From: Metridium senile
Taxonomy: Eukaryota > Cnidaria > Anthozoa > Actiniaria > Metridiidae
Length of the DNA stretch: 64,000 nucleotides
NCBI GenBank assembly: GCA_949775045.1
Contig: OX459110.1
Location: 293,501 to 357,500 of the forward strand
Reading direction: 5' to 3'
How positions within the stretch are numbered: the first letter of the stretch is position 1; each line of letters opens with the position of its first letter. The translations under genes and the position numbers were made by a program. The notes below the pieces were generated by a model that saw only the letters and a list, made by a program, of their open reading frames with translations, made no database searches and was not told the origin of the DNA. Shown here piece after piece: positions 1 through 10,100 of the stretch.

Positions 1-44
1 ATCTGTATGATAGTTATAGGTGCTTCTGACAATTCCACATCTTG

Positions 45-315
45 AATCAGGCAAGCTCAGGCTCGTAACTTGGTATATGGGATCAGGGATCAGCGTTATT
101 TTGGGATAAGGGATCAGAATTTTTGCTTTGGGATCGGGATCACAGCCACTGGGATCGGGATCATGAGAAAATATCCGAATCAGGGATCAAAACAGGGATC
201 AAGGATCAAAAGTTTGGAAACAATTGGGCTCAAGGATCAGAAAAATTCCGAAATGATCCGGCATCAATAGGCTCAAAATATACCATGTTACGAGCCTGCA
301 AGCTACCCTGCGAGC
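45..315. repeat. TIR-bounded GGATCA minisatellite element
   Basis: Imperfect GGGATCA/GGATCA units run from about 75 to 245. They are bracketed by an inverted pair: CAGGCTCGTAAC near 58-70 and its complement GTTACGAGCCTG near 287-298. The layout is that of a short non-autonomous element whose interior is a tandem repeat. No coding capacity is convincing; the small open frames only reflect the repeat. Confidence 0.5.
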
Positions 316-439
316 AGAGGATATTTTCTCTTAATGTCTAGGAGTGATTAGAATAATAACTTTTCTTGTTGCTCCTAAATATAAGAGAAAAAGAAAAAAG
401 AAAATTAGTCACAGTTTTAGATTTGAAGTTTTCCCTACT

Positions 440-760
440 TTTCATATAGAATGGATTAGGATATAATTGAATAAGAAAGGATAAAATAGATTGGAATAGG
501 ATAGAATTGGATAGGGTTGGACAGGGCATAATAGTGTAGGATAGGAAATAATAAGATATAATAGGATAGGATATAATAGGATAGGAAAATATAGAATAGA
601 TTAGGATATAATTGAATAAGATAGGATAAAATAGAAGAATAGATTGGAATAGGATAGAATTGGATAGGGTTGGACAGGGCACAATAGTGTAGGATAGAAA
701 AGAATAAGATACAATAGGATAGGATATGATAGGATAGGAAATCTAACAAAATAAAATAGA
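440..760. repeat. AGGATA-type simple repeat
   Basis: Degenerate AGGATA, AGGATAGGATA and ATAGGATAGAAT units run through this stretch, partly as two larger direct copies (about 455-560 and 600-700). Open frames on the minus strand are by-products of the low-complexity composition. It lies just downstream of the LTO1 stop codon. Confidence 0.7.
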
Positions 761-824
761 ATGTTAAAGCAAAAAAAAATGTCTAGTAACTTACAGGCAC
801 CAATCAAACTGTTTCTTCTCTGTC

Positions 825-830
825 TTTATT
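825..830 (-). terminator. Polyadenylation signal of LTO1
   Basis: On the minus strand AATAAA reads at 830-825, 41 nt past the TGA stop at 873-871. This is a usual distance for a cleavage and polyadenylation signal. Confidence 0.55.
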
Positions 831-870
831 GTATGTACATGTAGAATTTCTATTTTGTCATTTTCATATG

Positions 871-2309
871 TCAAAAGGATAACATATGTGTGGTACTGTT
901 TTGATTTCTCTCTGGAAAAACACCAAGAAGTGAACAGACCTGCACAAAAAAACATCACCAATTAAAACACCATCCATGTTGTAAATAGTTTTGTATTAAT
1001 TATTAGTATAAATTAATAAAAGGACCAAGTAGGAAAAAGCTGTGCTTTAAGCCTGGTTCACACTAGTGACATAAGCCTGGTTCACACTAGTGACATAAGC
1101 CTGGTTCACACTAGTGACATAAGCCTGGTTCACACTAGTGACATAAGCCTGGTTCACACTAGTGACATAAGCTTGGATCACACTAGTGGCATAAGCCTGA
1201 TTCACACTAGTGACATAAGCCTGGTTCACACTAGCGACATAAGCCTGGTCCACACTAGTGACATAAGCCTGGTTCACACTAGCAACATAAGCCTGGTTCA
1301 CACTAGTGACATAAGCCTGGTTCACACTAGTGACATAAGCCTGGTTCACACTAGCGACATAAGCCTGGTCCACACTAGTGACATAAGCCTGGTTCACACT
1401 AGTGACATAAGCAATATACGCAGACTCAGTGAAGCATTTGTCGACTAGGTGTGATAAAAGACAAGTGCAGCCAATGAGGAAAGACCAACTGAGTCTGCTT
1501 AAATGTTTATCATGCTTATGTTGCTAGTGTGAACTAGGCTTTACTCTATTAACAAAGTGTATTCAAATGTTAATATAGTAAAGTTAAACCCATGAGCTAT
1601 TCAATGAAATGTACCCAGGCTGGGTACAAGTGGTTATTTTCTACTTGCTTTAGCGTTTATAAATTTGCCATTTTGTGATGCAACTAGAATTCAACCTATA
1701 TATGACCCAAAGAGCTTAGAATCTCACTTCTATGTTGATTGAATAACACTCAATTATAGCTATACTTCAAATTTTCAAATTACATCCAATCAAATGTCTC
1801 CATAGACTTTAAACCAATCAGAAGGCAAGGGTCAAACTCTGACCCTCTGCTTCTCATTGGCTCGGCCAATTCAAAAGACTAGGCTCGTTTGGCAAGGGGG
1901 TTTCTCTTGAGAATAACGAACACAGACCTACAAATAATAAATACAAATACTAGATCAAGAAACCCTCTTGTTTCTAGGGTAATGCATTGATACTGTCCTA
2001 TACCTTATACATTATAAATTTGATGCCATGTACCTGTTTAAACTTTGCTCTGGCTTTTTCAATATTAATAAAGAGATTTTCATTAGTTGGGTCTGATAGT
2101 GGAAGCTGGTCTATAAGAGTTTGTAGGTTCTTGAGCTTTGATATAACGCTGAAAATGATATAACTCAAATAAAATACATATTCAAAGAAAAAAATGAATG
2201 AATACAAATAAATAAATGCAAGTCAATAAATAGATCATGGATGAATGAATGAACAAAATAATATATGAATGAATAAAAGTATGAATATATGAATGATTTT
2301 ATAAATGAA

Positions 2310-2376
<67 letters not shown>

Positions 2377-2635
2377 ATATATTAAATAGAATGAATGAAT
2401 GCATTTATCTCAATATAATACATTAATATATTTATGAATAAAAGAATGAATGAATAAATAGATAAATATGAATGAATGAATGAATAAATAAATAGATAAA
2501 TATGAATGAATGAATGAATAAATATATAGATAAATATGAATGAATGATTGAATGAATAAATAAATAGATAGAATGAATGTATAAATTTTAAAATGAATGA
2601 ATGAATCAATCAATCAATCAATGAATCAATCAATG

Positions 2636-2679
<44 letters not shown>

Positions 2680-5057
2680 GTATTTATAAATGTATACACC
2701 TAATTGCAATAGAGTAGACGTACTAAATCCGTGAAACAAATATTACTAATTACTGCTAAAAAGTGTTGATGAGACAATAGAGAACAAAGGAATTAGCATA
2801 ATTTAGCACCTATTTTGTACTATTTTTGTCTCATGGATTAAGTATGTTTACTCTAACATTGTCATATAAAAAAGAAAATTACAAAATAGGAATTAATTAA
2901 AAGACAAAAGAAGAAGTTCAGCTTGAGTAATCTGCTTTTGTGTTTTAATTAATTCCTATTTTGTAATTTTCTTTTTTATATGACAATGTTATTGCAATTA
3001 GGTGTATGTCAATGGGTGAGTTATTTAGTGAATGACATGTCACCTTCAACATCAGCTTACCTAGAGTTCTTCTTCTCGTCATGGTTGATAAGAATAAGCC
3101 ATGTTGATACAAAGCCACTGTAAAAACTGATCTAAACAAATCAAATCATTATCATGTCATTTTTATAATCCATCATTGTTATCATCATCACTTTCTCTAT
3201 TGTGACAAACTATAGAAGCAAGGATGGCACAGTTGGTTAGTGTGCAGCGTTCTGTGCGAGAGGTCCCGAGTTTGATTCCCAGTGACCTCGCATCCATGTT
3301 TCAACTTCTCTTCTTTCTGTGTAGCTTCAAGTAGCTTTAAATACCCGTAAAACGGGGCACTGATGGAGAGGGAAGTAAAATGAGCGCACCGTCGGCTCTC
3401 TGGAAGATCAGCTTTGGCTGAAGGGGTTTCTGACGTAAAATACTATTCTTTACTTTACTTTAAATCATTATTATAATTGCTACAGTATATCAATCATAAT
3501 GATCATCACTATCATGTTATAAATCATTATCATCATAACCTTATTAGGAGTCTAATCATAATCATTATTCTTTATAATGGATCATTGTTATCATCATTTT
3601 CAACGTCATCACCATCATTATCATGATCTCTATAATGCATGGTCGTCATCATCATCATCACCATCGTTATTATAAAGATGCCAAAAATATTATGTTCTTT
3701 ACCATAATCATCCTCACTATAATCCATCATCATTGTCATCATCATCGACACCCTCATTGTTATCAACAACATGCCAAAAATATTATGAGCTCAACAACAA
3801 TCATCATCTCTATACACCATCATCCACATCATCATCATTACCAAAATCGTCATAATAATCATCCAATAAAAAATAAAAACAATTTTTCTGATACCTCTGA
3901 TCCTATTTCTCTTCCTTTCTCTGTTCCAAGTTTGTGGCCTTCAAACAAGCCCTTTAATGACCCTGCTGTCCACCCCTCAGCATAGCCATCTTTGTGACAA
4001 CTAAACAGTTTATATAGACATGATTAATACCTCAATCAATTAGAACTATCTCTTCTATTGCTTCGTTTAAAACTCAGCTTAAAACTCATTGATTTAAATC
4101 AACGTTTAGTGTATAATATTTTTCTAAGTTTGTTAAATAGCTTATATATATATTTTTTGTATTACAGCGCCTAGAACAGTGATTAATAGGCACTTTATAA
4201 GTATTATTATTATTACCATGCAATTTGCCAACCGCAAAACTGTTGACTTAATTAATTAACTTACAGCGCAACGCGTAAAAGTATGTCCACTGATAATGTA
4301 TTCGCATACTTCTGTCTTGCAATCGATCCAATCAGCGTTGTAGGATTGTGTTATCTTGTCTCGGATTGGATCGATGGCGAGACAGAAGTATGCGAATACA
4401 TTATCAGTGACCATACTTTTACGCGTTGCGCTGTAACTGACCTTTTGAGCTAGCTTTAACCTTTCGTTGTAGGGCTAAAGGGCTAAAGCTTCAACTTAGT
4501 AAATTTAAGTCAACATTTTTTATGGTGTTACAAATTTCATTATATTGCCTATCGTTTTAATATATCAAACACCGAAGCAGGCTATACTAGTTTACTCGCT
4601 AGTTTCCATAGACATGATAACTTAACTGAAATTTAATATGAATTTATTCTTTCAATTATTTATGATGGTCTCCTGTCATTAACTATCTAAACAAAGATGA
4701 ATGGAAACTAGCGAGTAAACTTGTATAGACTGCATCGGTGTTTGAAGGTCCTCAAGGGGTAAAATGGGAGCTTATTATTATATAATATAGACATAATATA
4801 AAAATTATATAATATAATATAGATAGAAATAAGTATAACATTTTATTTTTCTTCTTCAATGTATTATTTATTATAATGTAAAATTGTTAAAAGACTTAAA
4901 AAATCGATATTAGTAAAATAAAAATCGATTAATCAAGCAATGGGATTGACCATTTGATTCTTCATAACTTCCGAGAAAAAAAACAATAACTCAGTAATAA
5001 AACTCACCTTTCTTCAAGATGTAGCAAAGAATCGAATATATCTCCTTCGTCAGCCAT
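871..5057 (-). CDS. LTO1: LTO1/ORAOV1 homologue, adaptor for cytosolic iron-sulfur protein assembly
   Basis: Five exons on the minus strand: 5057-5008, 4000-3881, 3117-3061, 2148-2034 and 939-871. They total 411 nt, or 136 residues, close to the length of human LTO1. Exon 1 encodes MADEGDIFDSLLHLEE, like the DIFD start of LTO1. Exon 2 carries the deca-GX3 region: eight glycines at exact four-residue spacing (GYAEGWTAG and onward). Exon 3 begins GFVSTW and exon 4 ends KARAKFKQ, matching human QGFAFAW and KFKQ. Exon 5 starts VCSLLGV and ends in LSF, the C-terminal tripeptide of human LTO1 that fits the targeting-complex recognition motif. Known role of the family: with YAE1 it bridges the ABC protein ABCE1/Rli1 to the CIA machinery for Fe-S insertion in the cytosol. 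Phases agree at every joint (2,2,2,0). The exon 2 donor (TT|GTTTTT) is weak and is the least certain boundary. Confidence 0.92.
1052..1412. repeat. 24-bp tandem repeat (about 15 copies)
   Basis: The unit CATAAGCCTGGTTCACACTA plus GTGA is repeated about 15 times with a few single-base variants (AGCGAC, GGTCCAC, AGCAAC). Because 24 is a multiple of three, both strands show long repetitive open frames, which I regard as non-coding. The unit resembles the terminal inverted repeat of the foldback element at 22573-22730. A diverged inverted unit occurs at about 1519-1542. It lies in the last LTO1 intron. Confidence 0.9.
2185..2682. repeat. AAAT/GAAT/AATC tetranucleotide repeats
   Basis: Runs of AAAT (about 2300-2378), GAAT mixtures and AATC (about 2605-2680). 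The associated open frames are low complexity. The block sits in the LTO1 intron between exons 4 and 3. Confidence 0.9.
2694..3007. repeat. Foldback element with 48-bp perfect inner arms
   Basis: Positions 2855-2902 and 2943-2990 are exact reverse complements. The outer end also pairs: TACACCTAATTGCAAT near 2694 with ATTGCAATTAGGTGTA near 2991-3006. About 145 bp is inserted in the left arm only. Typical MITE or foldback structure; no open frame. It lies in an LTO1 intron, ending about 50 bp from exon 3. Confidence 0.75.
3219..3465 (+). mobile_element. tRNA-derived SINE
   Basis: The 5' end resembles a tRNA gene: a box A-like GGCACAGTTGGTTAGTG near 3225 and a box B-like GAGTTTGATTCCC near 3268. 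An unrelated body follows, ending in a T/A-rich tail (TTTACTTTACTTTAAATC). A second, inverted, partial copy at 19338-19455 shares the body and box B region, which supports a dispersed family rather than a tRNA gene. Confidence 0.6.
3475..3860. repeat. ATC/CAT trinucleotide-rich region
   Basis: Imperfect ATC/CAT/ATT trinucleotide repeats in the LTO1 intron between exons 3 and 2. The His-rich and Met-rich frames across it are by-products of the repeat. Confidence 0.7.
4258..4438. mobile_element. MITE-like foldback element
   Basis: Long inverted repeat: the left arm starts TTACAGCGCAACGCGTAAAA and the right arm ends with its complement, with matching internal segments (GTATGCGAATACATTATCAG and complement). 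About 180 bp in total, no coding capacity. Confidence 0.75.
4560..4748. mobile_element. MITE-like foldback element
   Basis: The arms pair imperfectly: the left end has CTAGTTTACTCGCTAGTTTCC and the right end GGAAACTAGCGAGTAAACTTG, with outer matches near CACCGAAG and CATCGGTG. The loop is AT-rich. Confidence 0.6.
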
Positions 5058-5436
5058 CTTGGTTTCCCACAATACAAAGCAAACTTGTTGAGCATGCGCA
5101 ATAAAAAAAAGTGACGCGCGCGCGTATTCCCGCTCTTTCTAAACGACGTCACAACTAAATCAAATTTTCACACTTTCACACTTTGCTCGCAACGATACAG
5201 TTGAGCTTTTTATACTCGCTAGTTTTTTAACTTTATTGTATTTAAATAGTTCAAATTTGCGTAAAAACTGCAAAAGGAAAAAAATATGTGAGTTTAGAAG
5301 ATATTAGAAGCTAAATTGTGGATTTTTGGGGGAATTTGGTGACGTTTTCAAGACGAAATGTTCAGCTTTTTTTTCAGTAACGTTTGGTAGTTGAACTCGA
5401 GCGACGCCAAACACTGAAATTGCACCAAATAAGATT
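5058..5436. promoter_or_regulatory. Possible bidirectional promoter
   Basis: This 380-bp gap lies between the LTO1 ATG (minus) and a plus-strand ATG at 5437. It contains a short CG-rich patch (GACGCGCGCGCGTATTCCCG, about 5113-5132) and a CRE-like TGACGTC-type core (GACGTCAC, 5145-5152). A promoter for LTO1 must lie close by; bidirectionality depends on the plus-strand candidate being real. Confidence 0.35.
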
Positions 5437-6244
5437 ATGGATGGAATATTGTTGCAGAAAATCTCTGGAAAAATGTAAGTAAATAAGTAATTCTGTTTTA
5501 TAGAATAATAATAATTTAATTAACATATTCTATTTGTTAAATATTTCTGAAGCAAAGTTTCTGTATTAAATTATCATTTGCCCTTATTAATAAGGCCGAT
5601 TTACACGATACGATTTTTTTGACCTACGACTGTAGTATATGATTTGCCTACAATATGTAGTAGATACCATTCACACGTGCACGACTAGTCGTAAACGATT
5701 CGTATACGCCATTGCTAAAATCGTGAGTGATTGGACGAAATACTAGATCCAGCCCAAATATGGGACAAATCACGTCATTTTCCTACGACAAGTCGTAGGG
5801 TTTTGATCCTTGGTTCAAAATCCTTCTACAAGTCGTAGGTCGCGTGCGTCAGTCGTAGGCAAGTCGTATAGGGGGCATTTACACGGCACGACTTGGAGCT
5901 CATTTGAGTCGTATACTACAAGTCGTACACGACAATCGTGCCGTCTAAATCGGCCTTTACAAAGTGAGTGTTTTATGACCTCAAACTTTAGAAAACATCA
6001 ACTTTATGAGCTTTTTAAGCTTAACATGAACTCAGTATTGGTAAACTCAGATTGGAAATTTGATAATGACGGTTACATATTTTGGTGATTTGATTTTGTT
6101 GTAACTTTGATAAAACTCAGGTCTGGCGTTCCAATTTACATATTCACAATAGTTATTTTACTATGGCAATTTTTGTTACAATTGCCATTAAAGATGCAAG
6201 TTCAAACTAATACTCTTTTTTTCATTTTTTTGTTTATGGTATGA
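5437..6244 (+). CDS. Candidate very small membrane protein (two exons)
   Basis: Exon 1 at 5437-5474 encodes MDGILLQKISGK and ends at a good donor (AAAT|GTAAGT) in phase 2. An acceptor (AAACTCAG) before 6121 opens a frame to TGA at 6242-6244 that keeps phase. The joined product would be about 53 residues with a strongly hydrophobic segment after the joint (IYIFTIVILLWQFLL), suggesting a single-pass membrane protein. The intron carries the foldback element at 5592-5958. I do not recognise a family. The start lies divergent to LTO1, which is the main reason to list it. It could be a chance frame; confidence is low. Confidence 0.25.
5592..5958. mobile_element. MITE with terminal inverted repeats
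   Basis: The left terminus AAGGCCGATTTACACGATAC pairs with the right terminus, which reads as the complement with a few mismatches (CGTGCCGTCTAAATCGGCCTT). The interior has several inverted copies of ACGACTTGTAGT-type words (ACAAGTCGTA and complement). Non-coding, about 367 bp. Confidence 0.8.
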
Positions 6245-6716
6245 GTTTTAGTTTGTTTGTTTTTGTTTGTTTGCTTGCATGCTTTCTTGCTAGCTTGAAA
6301 TTGTTTGCTTGTTTATTTGTTTGTTTTTTGATGTTTTCTTTGCTTGCTTTCTTGCTTTCTTGTTTGTTTGTTGTTTATTTGTTTGTTTGTTTGCTTGTTT
6401 GTCGGTTTGTTTGTTTTCTTTTTTGCTTGTTTTCTTGTTTGCTTGCTTGCTTATTTGTTTGTTTGTTTATTCGGTTCGTTTTCTTTGCTTGTTTCTTTGC
6501 TTGTTTGTCTGTTCGTCTGTTCGTCTGTTCGTTTGTTTGTTTGTTTGTTTGTTTGTTTGTTTGTTTGTTTGTTTGTTTGTTTGTTTGTTTGTTTGTTTGT
6601 TTGTTTGTTTGCTTGTTTGCGGTTCGTTCGTTCGTTCGTTTTTTTGTCTGTTTGTTCGTTGCTTGTTCGTTGGTTTGTTTGTTTATTTATTTGTTTGTTT
6701 GTTTGTTTGTTTGTTG
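6245..6716. repeat. TTTG tetranucleotide repeat
   Basis: TTTG and variants (TTGC, TTCG) for about 470 bp, with a pure core at about 6528-6610. The Phe/Val/Cys/Leu-rich frames across it are artefacts of the repeat. Confidence 0.9.
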
Positions 6717-6791
6717 CATAATTAAAGTACGCAGGGTATCAGGGGTATCTGATATCATCTTGTTTATTTTTTTTCTTCTTAGATTTACGTA

Positions 6792-7022
6792 CTACAATGT
6801 TTTTAGCTCTACTTCTGTAGTGGTTCAATTCACAAGATTTGAGAAAACTAAAACTGTCTCCGTTTGATCTAGCTGAGGATGCTGGTTCTGATTTACTACT
6901 TCGCCATCTATCCTACCATTCATGACGCTAACACGGTGGTTTAGCGTAAAAGAAATGGCAGGATCACTAGTTTTCCCTTCCTCAAAATATAGCATCTTTG
7001 CGCCAACTACCAAATAATTATC
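6792..7022 (-). pseudogene. Decayed 3' fragment of a fifth PL8 lyase gene
   Basis: The minus strand reads VGAKMLYFEEGKTSDPAISF and onward, colinear with the last 70-80 residues of lyases A-D (their VGSKLLFCVKGKSTKPAIKV segment). It continues through LNHRV and ends FSNLVN, a stop, then TTTEVEL and a stop. In the intact genes the codon after LVN is Gly (NGF.TEVEL), so TGA looks like a nonsense mutation of a GGA codon, 12 codons before the natural end. The family Cys of LLFC is absent. No upstream lyase exon is visible between here and the stop of lyase A at 7189, so this appears to be a remnant only. Confidence 0.75.
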
Positions 7023-7188
7023 TTATTATTATCTTATTGTCACAAAAATGTAGAATGTAGAAATTATTATCTGATTATTATCAACATATGGTAATTATAA
7101 GTTATCGTTTTTTATACTAAGTAGTGTTCACGGATCGAAGAGGAATTGGCGTGTTGATAGTGAAAAAACCCGCCAATATAAACATCTC

Positions 7189-10100
7189 TTAGGCCAAAGC
7201 CTCCAAAGTCAGTGTGACTTCTGTAGAAAAGCCATTTCGGAGCTTCTTGAAAGTCAATGTAGACTTACCTGGAACCGAAGTATCAAGAACTACTCCAGCT
7301 TTGGGTAGGGTTGATGATTTGCCATTAACGAAAACACTGTCGATGCGTTGAACGTTATGGCTCAGGACTACCTTAATGGCTGGTTTAGTTGACTTTCCTT
7401 TAACACAAAACAGCAACTTAGATCCAACATAATTGGAGTTTGTGGGATAAAGTATTTTGTCGTTCTTTCGATCAGGAACTGTGCATGTTTTGTTCCCATT
7501 CAGCTTATTGGCCATATCAGGGTTGTCTCCAAAATTAATACTTGGGTCGCTTATCGCCAGGTAAAGCGTTTGGTCATTTTTCTCTGCCATGATCATGCAA
7601 GAGCCGCTTACACTTTTTACAGGGCCTTCACTCAAATGATTATCAGGAAGGACTTCAAAAACTGAGTATCCATATATATCCAAGGAGGAATGGCCAGGTT
7701 TTTCAACTTTGATTGCATGAACAAATGAGGTTTGTTCAATAACTGAATATGATTTCAACAGTCTCTTGTCCCCGCCAGAAATAAGTACACCATACGTATA
7801 GACTTGATTGTTTCCTTGATTGTGTTTGATGTATGCCACCGCGTAATCACCATAACTCAAGGTCTCGCCATCTGATTTCATCGATGTTTGATTCTTTATC
7901 ACGTTCAGCGTCGGTGCATCGATGGTATCTTTTTTGTAGTGTACGTTGTAGATGTTTCCATTAGTGTCGGTGATTTCTACAAAGTGTTCTTTGGTGTCGT
8001 TACTTTTCCAGGTTTTATTGTAGTTGTTCCCATTTATATTTAAATTAGCGAATGTTGTCATCCCATTTTCCGTTACTTGGATTGGGTGGGTTAGTTTGTC
8101 TTGGAATAGTGTTGTTTGGGCATAATTATCCGTAATGTTAACATTACTAAGCTTTATATCAATGCCAAGGCACACAATTAAGTGTTCGTAGAAGAAATAG
8201 GATTTCTTGAACTGAAAAGCTGCATCATCTAGAGGCGTTCCTTGTAAGTCAGATTCCATTTTGTACTTTGGGTTTTCGAAGTGCATCCCAAAAGCTCCAT
8301 GTTGTGGTTTTCCACCAGTCGATCCAGTAAAGGCCACACCTCCTGCAAACTTCCCTTCGTAGTTGTAGTTTCTTGCCAGACTTGTCTTGACTTGATCGGT
8401 GTCCATGTTTATTGTGGTGGTCCCAGGAACTCTGGTCCAGTCCCATCCGTTTTCAACATCATACACTTTCAAAGCATCCTCAGTGTTTGATATCTGCAGC
8501 GATCCATGACTAGCAAAGACTCCAAACACGTTCTCTTTATAACCACTCTCGTAGTCCCAGGTATAGCTATTCATACCTTTGGCAGTCACACTCCAATCTG
8601 CACGACGATGGATGGATAGCGCAGAGAAGCTCTTGATCCAGTGACCTGTAGGTGAGTTTTCCCCTTTACAAATCGTGCTTCCTGTTGTTGTTGGTGGTGG
8701 TGGTGGTGGTGGTAGTGGTGATGGTGGTGGGCATGCCAGTAAAGTGACTTTGCTTACAACGTCTAATGATCCAATAGTATTCAAATACATTAGCCCTGAA
8801 CCAGTACTGCCACTTTCCAAGTATGATTGTATTTCAGGTACATTAGTAGCAAAAAGTCGAAGGAACATTTCTGGTTTCCTGACTGCTTCGGTACCACGTG
8901 CATTAACGTAGCAACTGTAAGCGTAGGCAGGAATGTGCTCTACCAATTTCTTGTTTGTATATCCTGGAAAACGCCCACCAATTGAATTCGGAGTCGAGTA
9001 CTTAACCGATACAGTTCGCATGGTTTCTAAGCCTTTACGAATGTTACCTTTGGGTTCTTGGGCCAATTCGAAATGAGTCCCATCCAGAAGGTACTGGACA
9101 AGTGCTGCGTTGTGAAGTGCCTCGATAACGTACGCCGATCCATAGAAGGTCTTATGATGATAACCAGTAAAGTCTGGTTTTATAAAACCACCGAGACCTT
9201 TGTTGACTCTTAGAGCATGCTTGACCCATGTTTGATAATTTTTCAAAGCATGTACTTGTTGGTCTTCATCTCTATTGTCTATCAGTATAACCATCAGTCT
9301 GAATAACAACATTGTTCTTATACGATCTGCAGTTGTTCCATCATAGACATAGTCGTTGTCATCTTGGTAGATTTCGTTAAAGTCATTGTACCATTTCATA
9401 GTTTCCACAAGACTGCTAAACATTGTTTCGTTTCTCAGTTGTTTTCTTAGTAAAAACATTGAATGCATGAATCCTGTTCCAGCTCTAAGCATTTGGAAGG
9501 CTAAAGAACCGAGTCCACTTCCTTTAGCCCATCCTTGGTCTCTTAAGAACTCCAATAGCTTCTTGATTTTAGCAAAACGTATTTCGTTGAGTTGATCGAT
9601 TAAATCGTCAAGAGCAGTGTCCTTGTTTGTACAATCTATGCTGCCATTACTAATCAATCTTTCAAATTTTGCCCTCATCTTTATATTCTTTCCAGCTATT
9701 TCTTGGACAGCTTTTTTGAACTTCTTACCTTTTTTAAGATCGCTACAGTGCTTTTTTGATAGATGTTCCCTTTCTTTTTTTCTTGACATAAAGTTGTACT
9801 CAATGGATAGTGGGAGGATAATTCTAGCGATCACATAGCCAATTCTTGTTTTTCCTGTAGTGGTTGTGTCTATACTGTCTGTTCCCAACTCAGATTGGTA
9901 TGGAAACAAAGGGGGTCTATTGTCAGCGAAGTTTATTTTATCATAATTATCGTGTGCTCTTTTGATGTTTTTCAAGAGGTCTTCCCATCGCTCTTTTTTA
10001 GCATCTTGTATATCATATCCTTGAGCTTTTTTGACACTGGTGGTTAGGGAGTAGAGTGCTTCTGATGTGCTTGCATACCAATTTTCAAGTCTGTTCTCAA

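Noticed and set aside
1047..1448. Regular octapeptide-repeat frames on both strands
   Set aside because: 24-bp tandem repeat with no start, splice or signal context; non-coding satellite.
3225..3290. A tRNA gene
   Set aside because: Box A and box B resemble a tRNA, but the acceptor stem does not close and an unrelated body and tail follow; a second copy supports a SINE.
6241..6867. 208-codon Phe/Leu/Val/Cys frame that looks like a membrane protein
   Set aside because: TTTG tetranucleotide repeat; hydrophobicity is forced by the T-rich composition.
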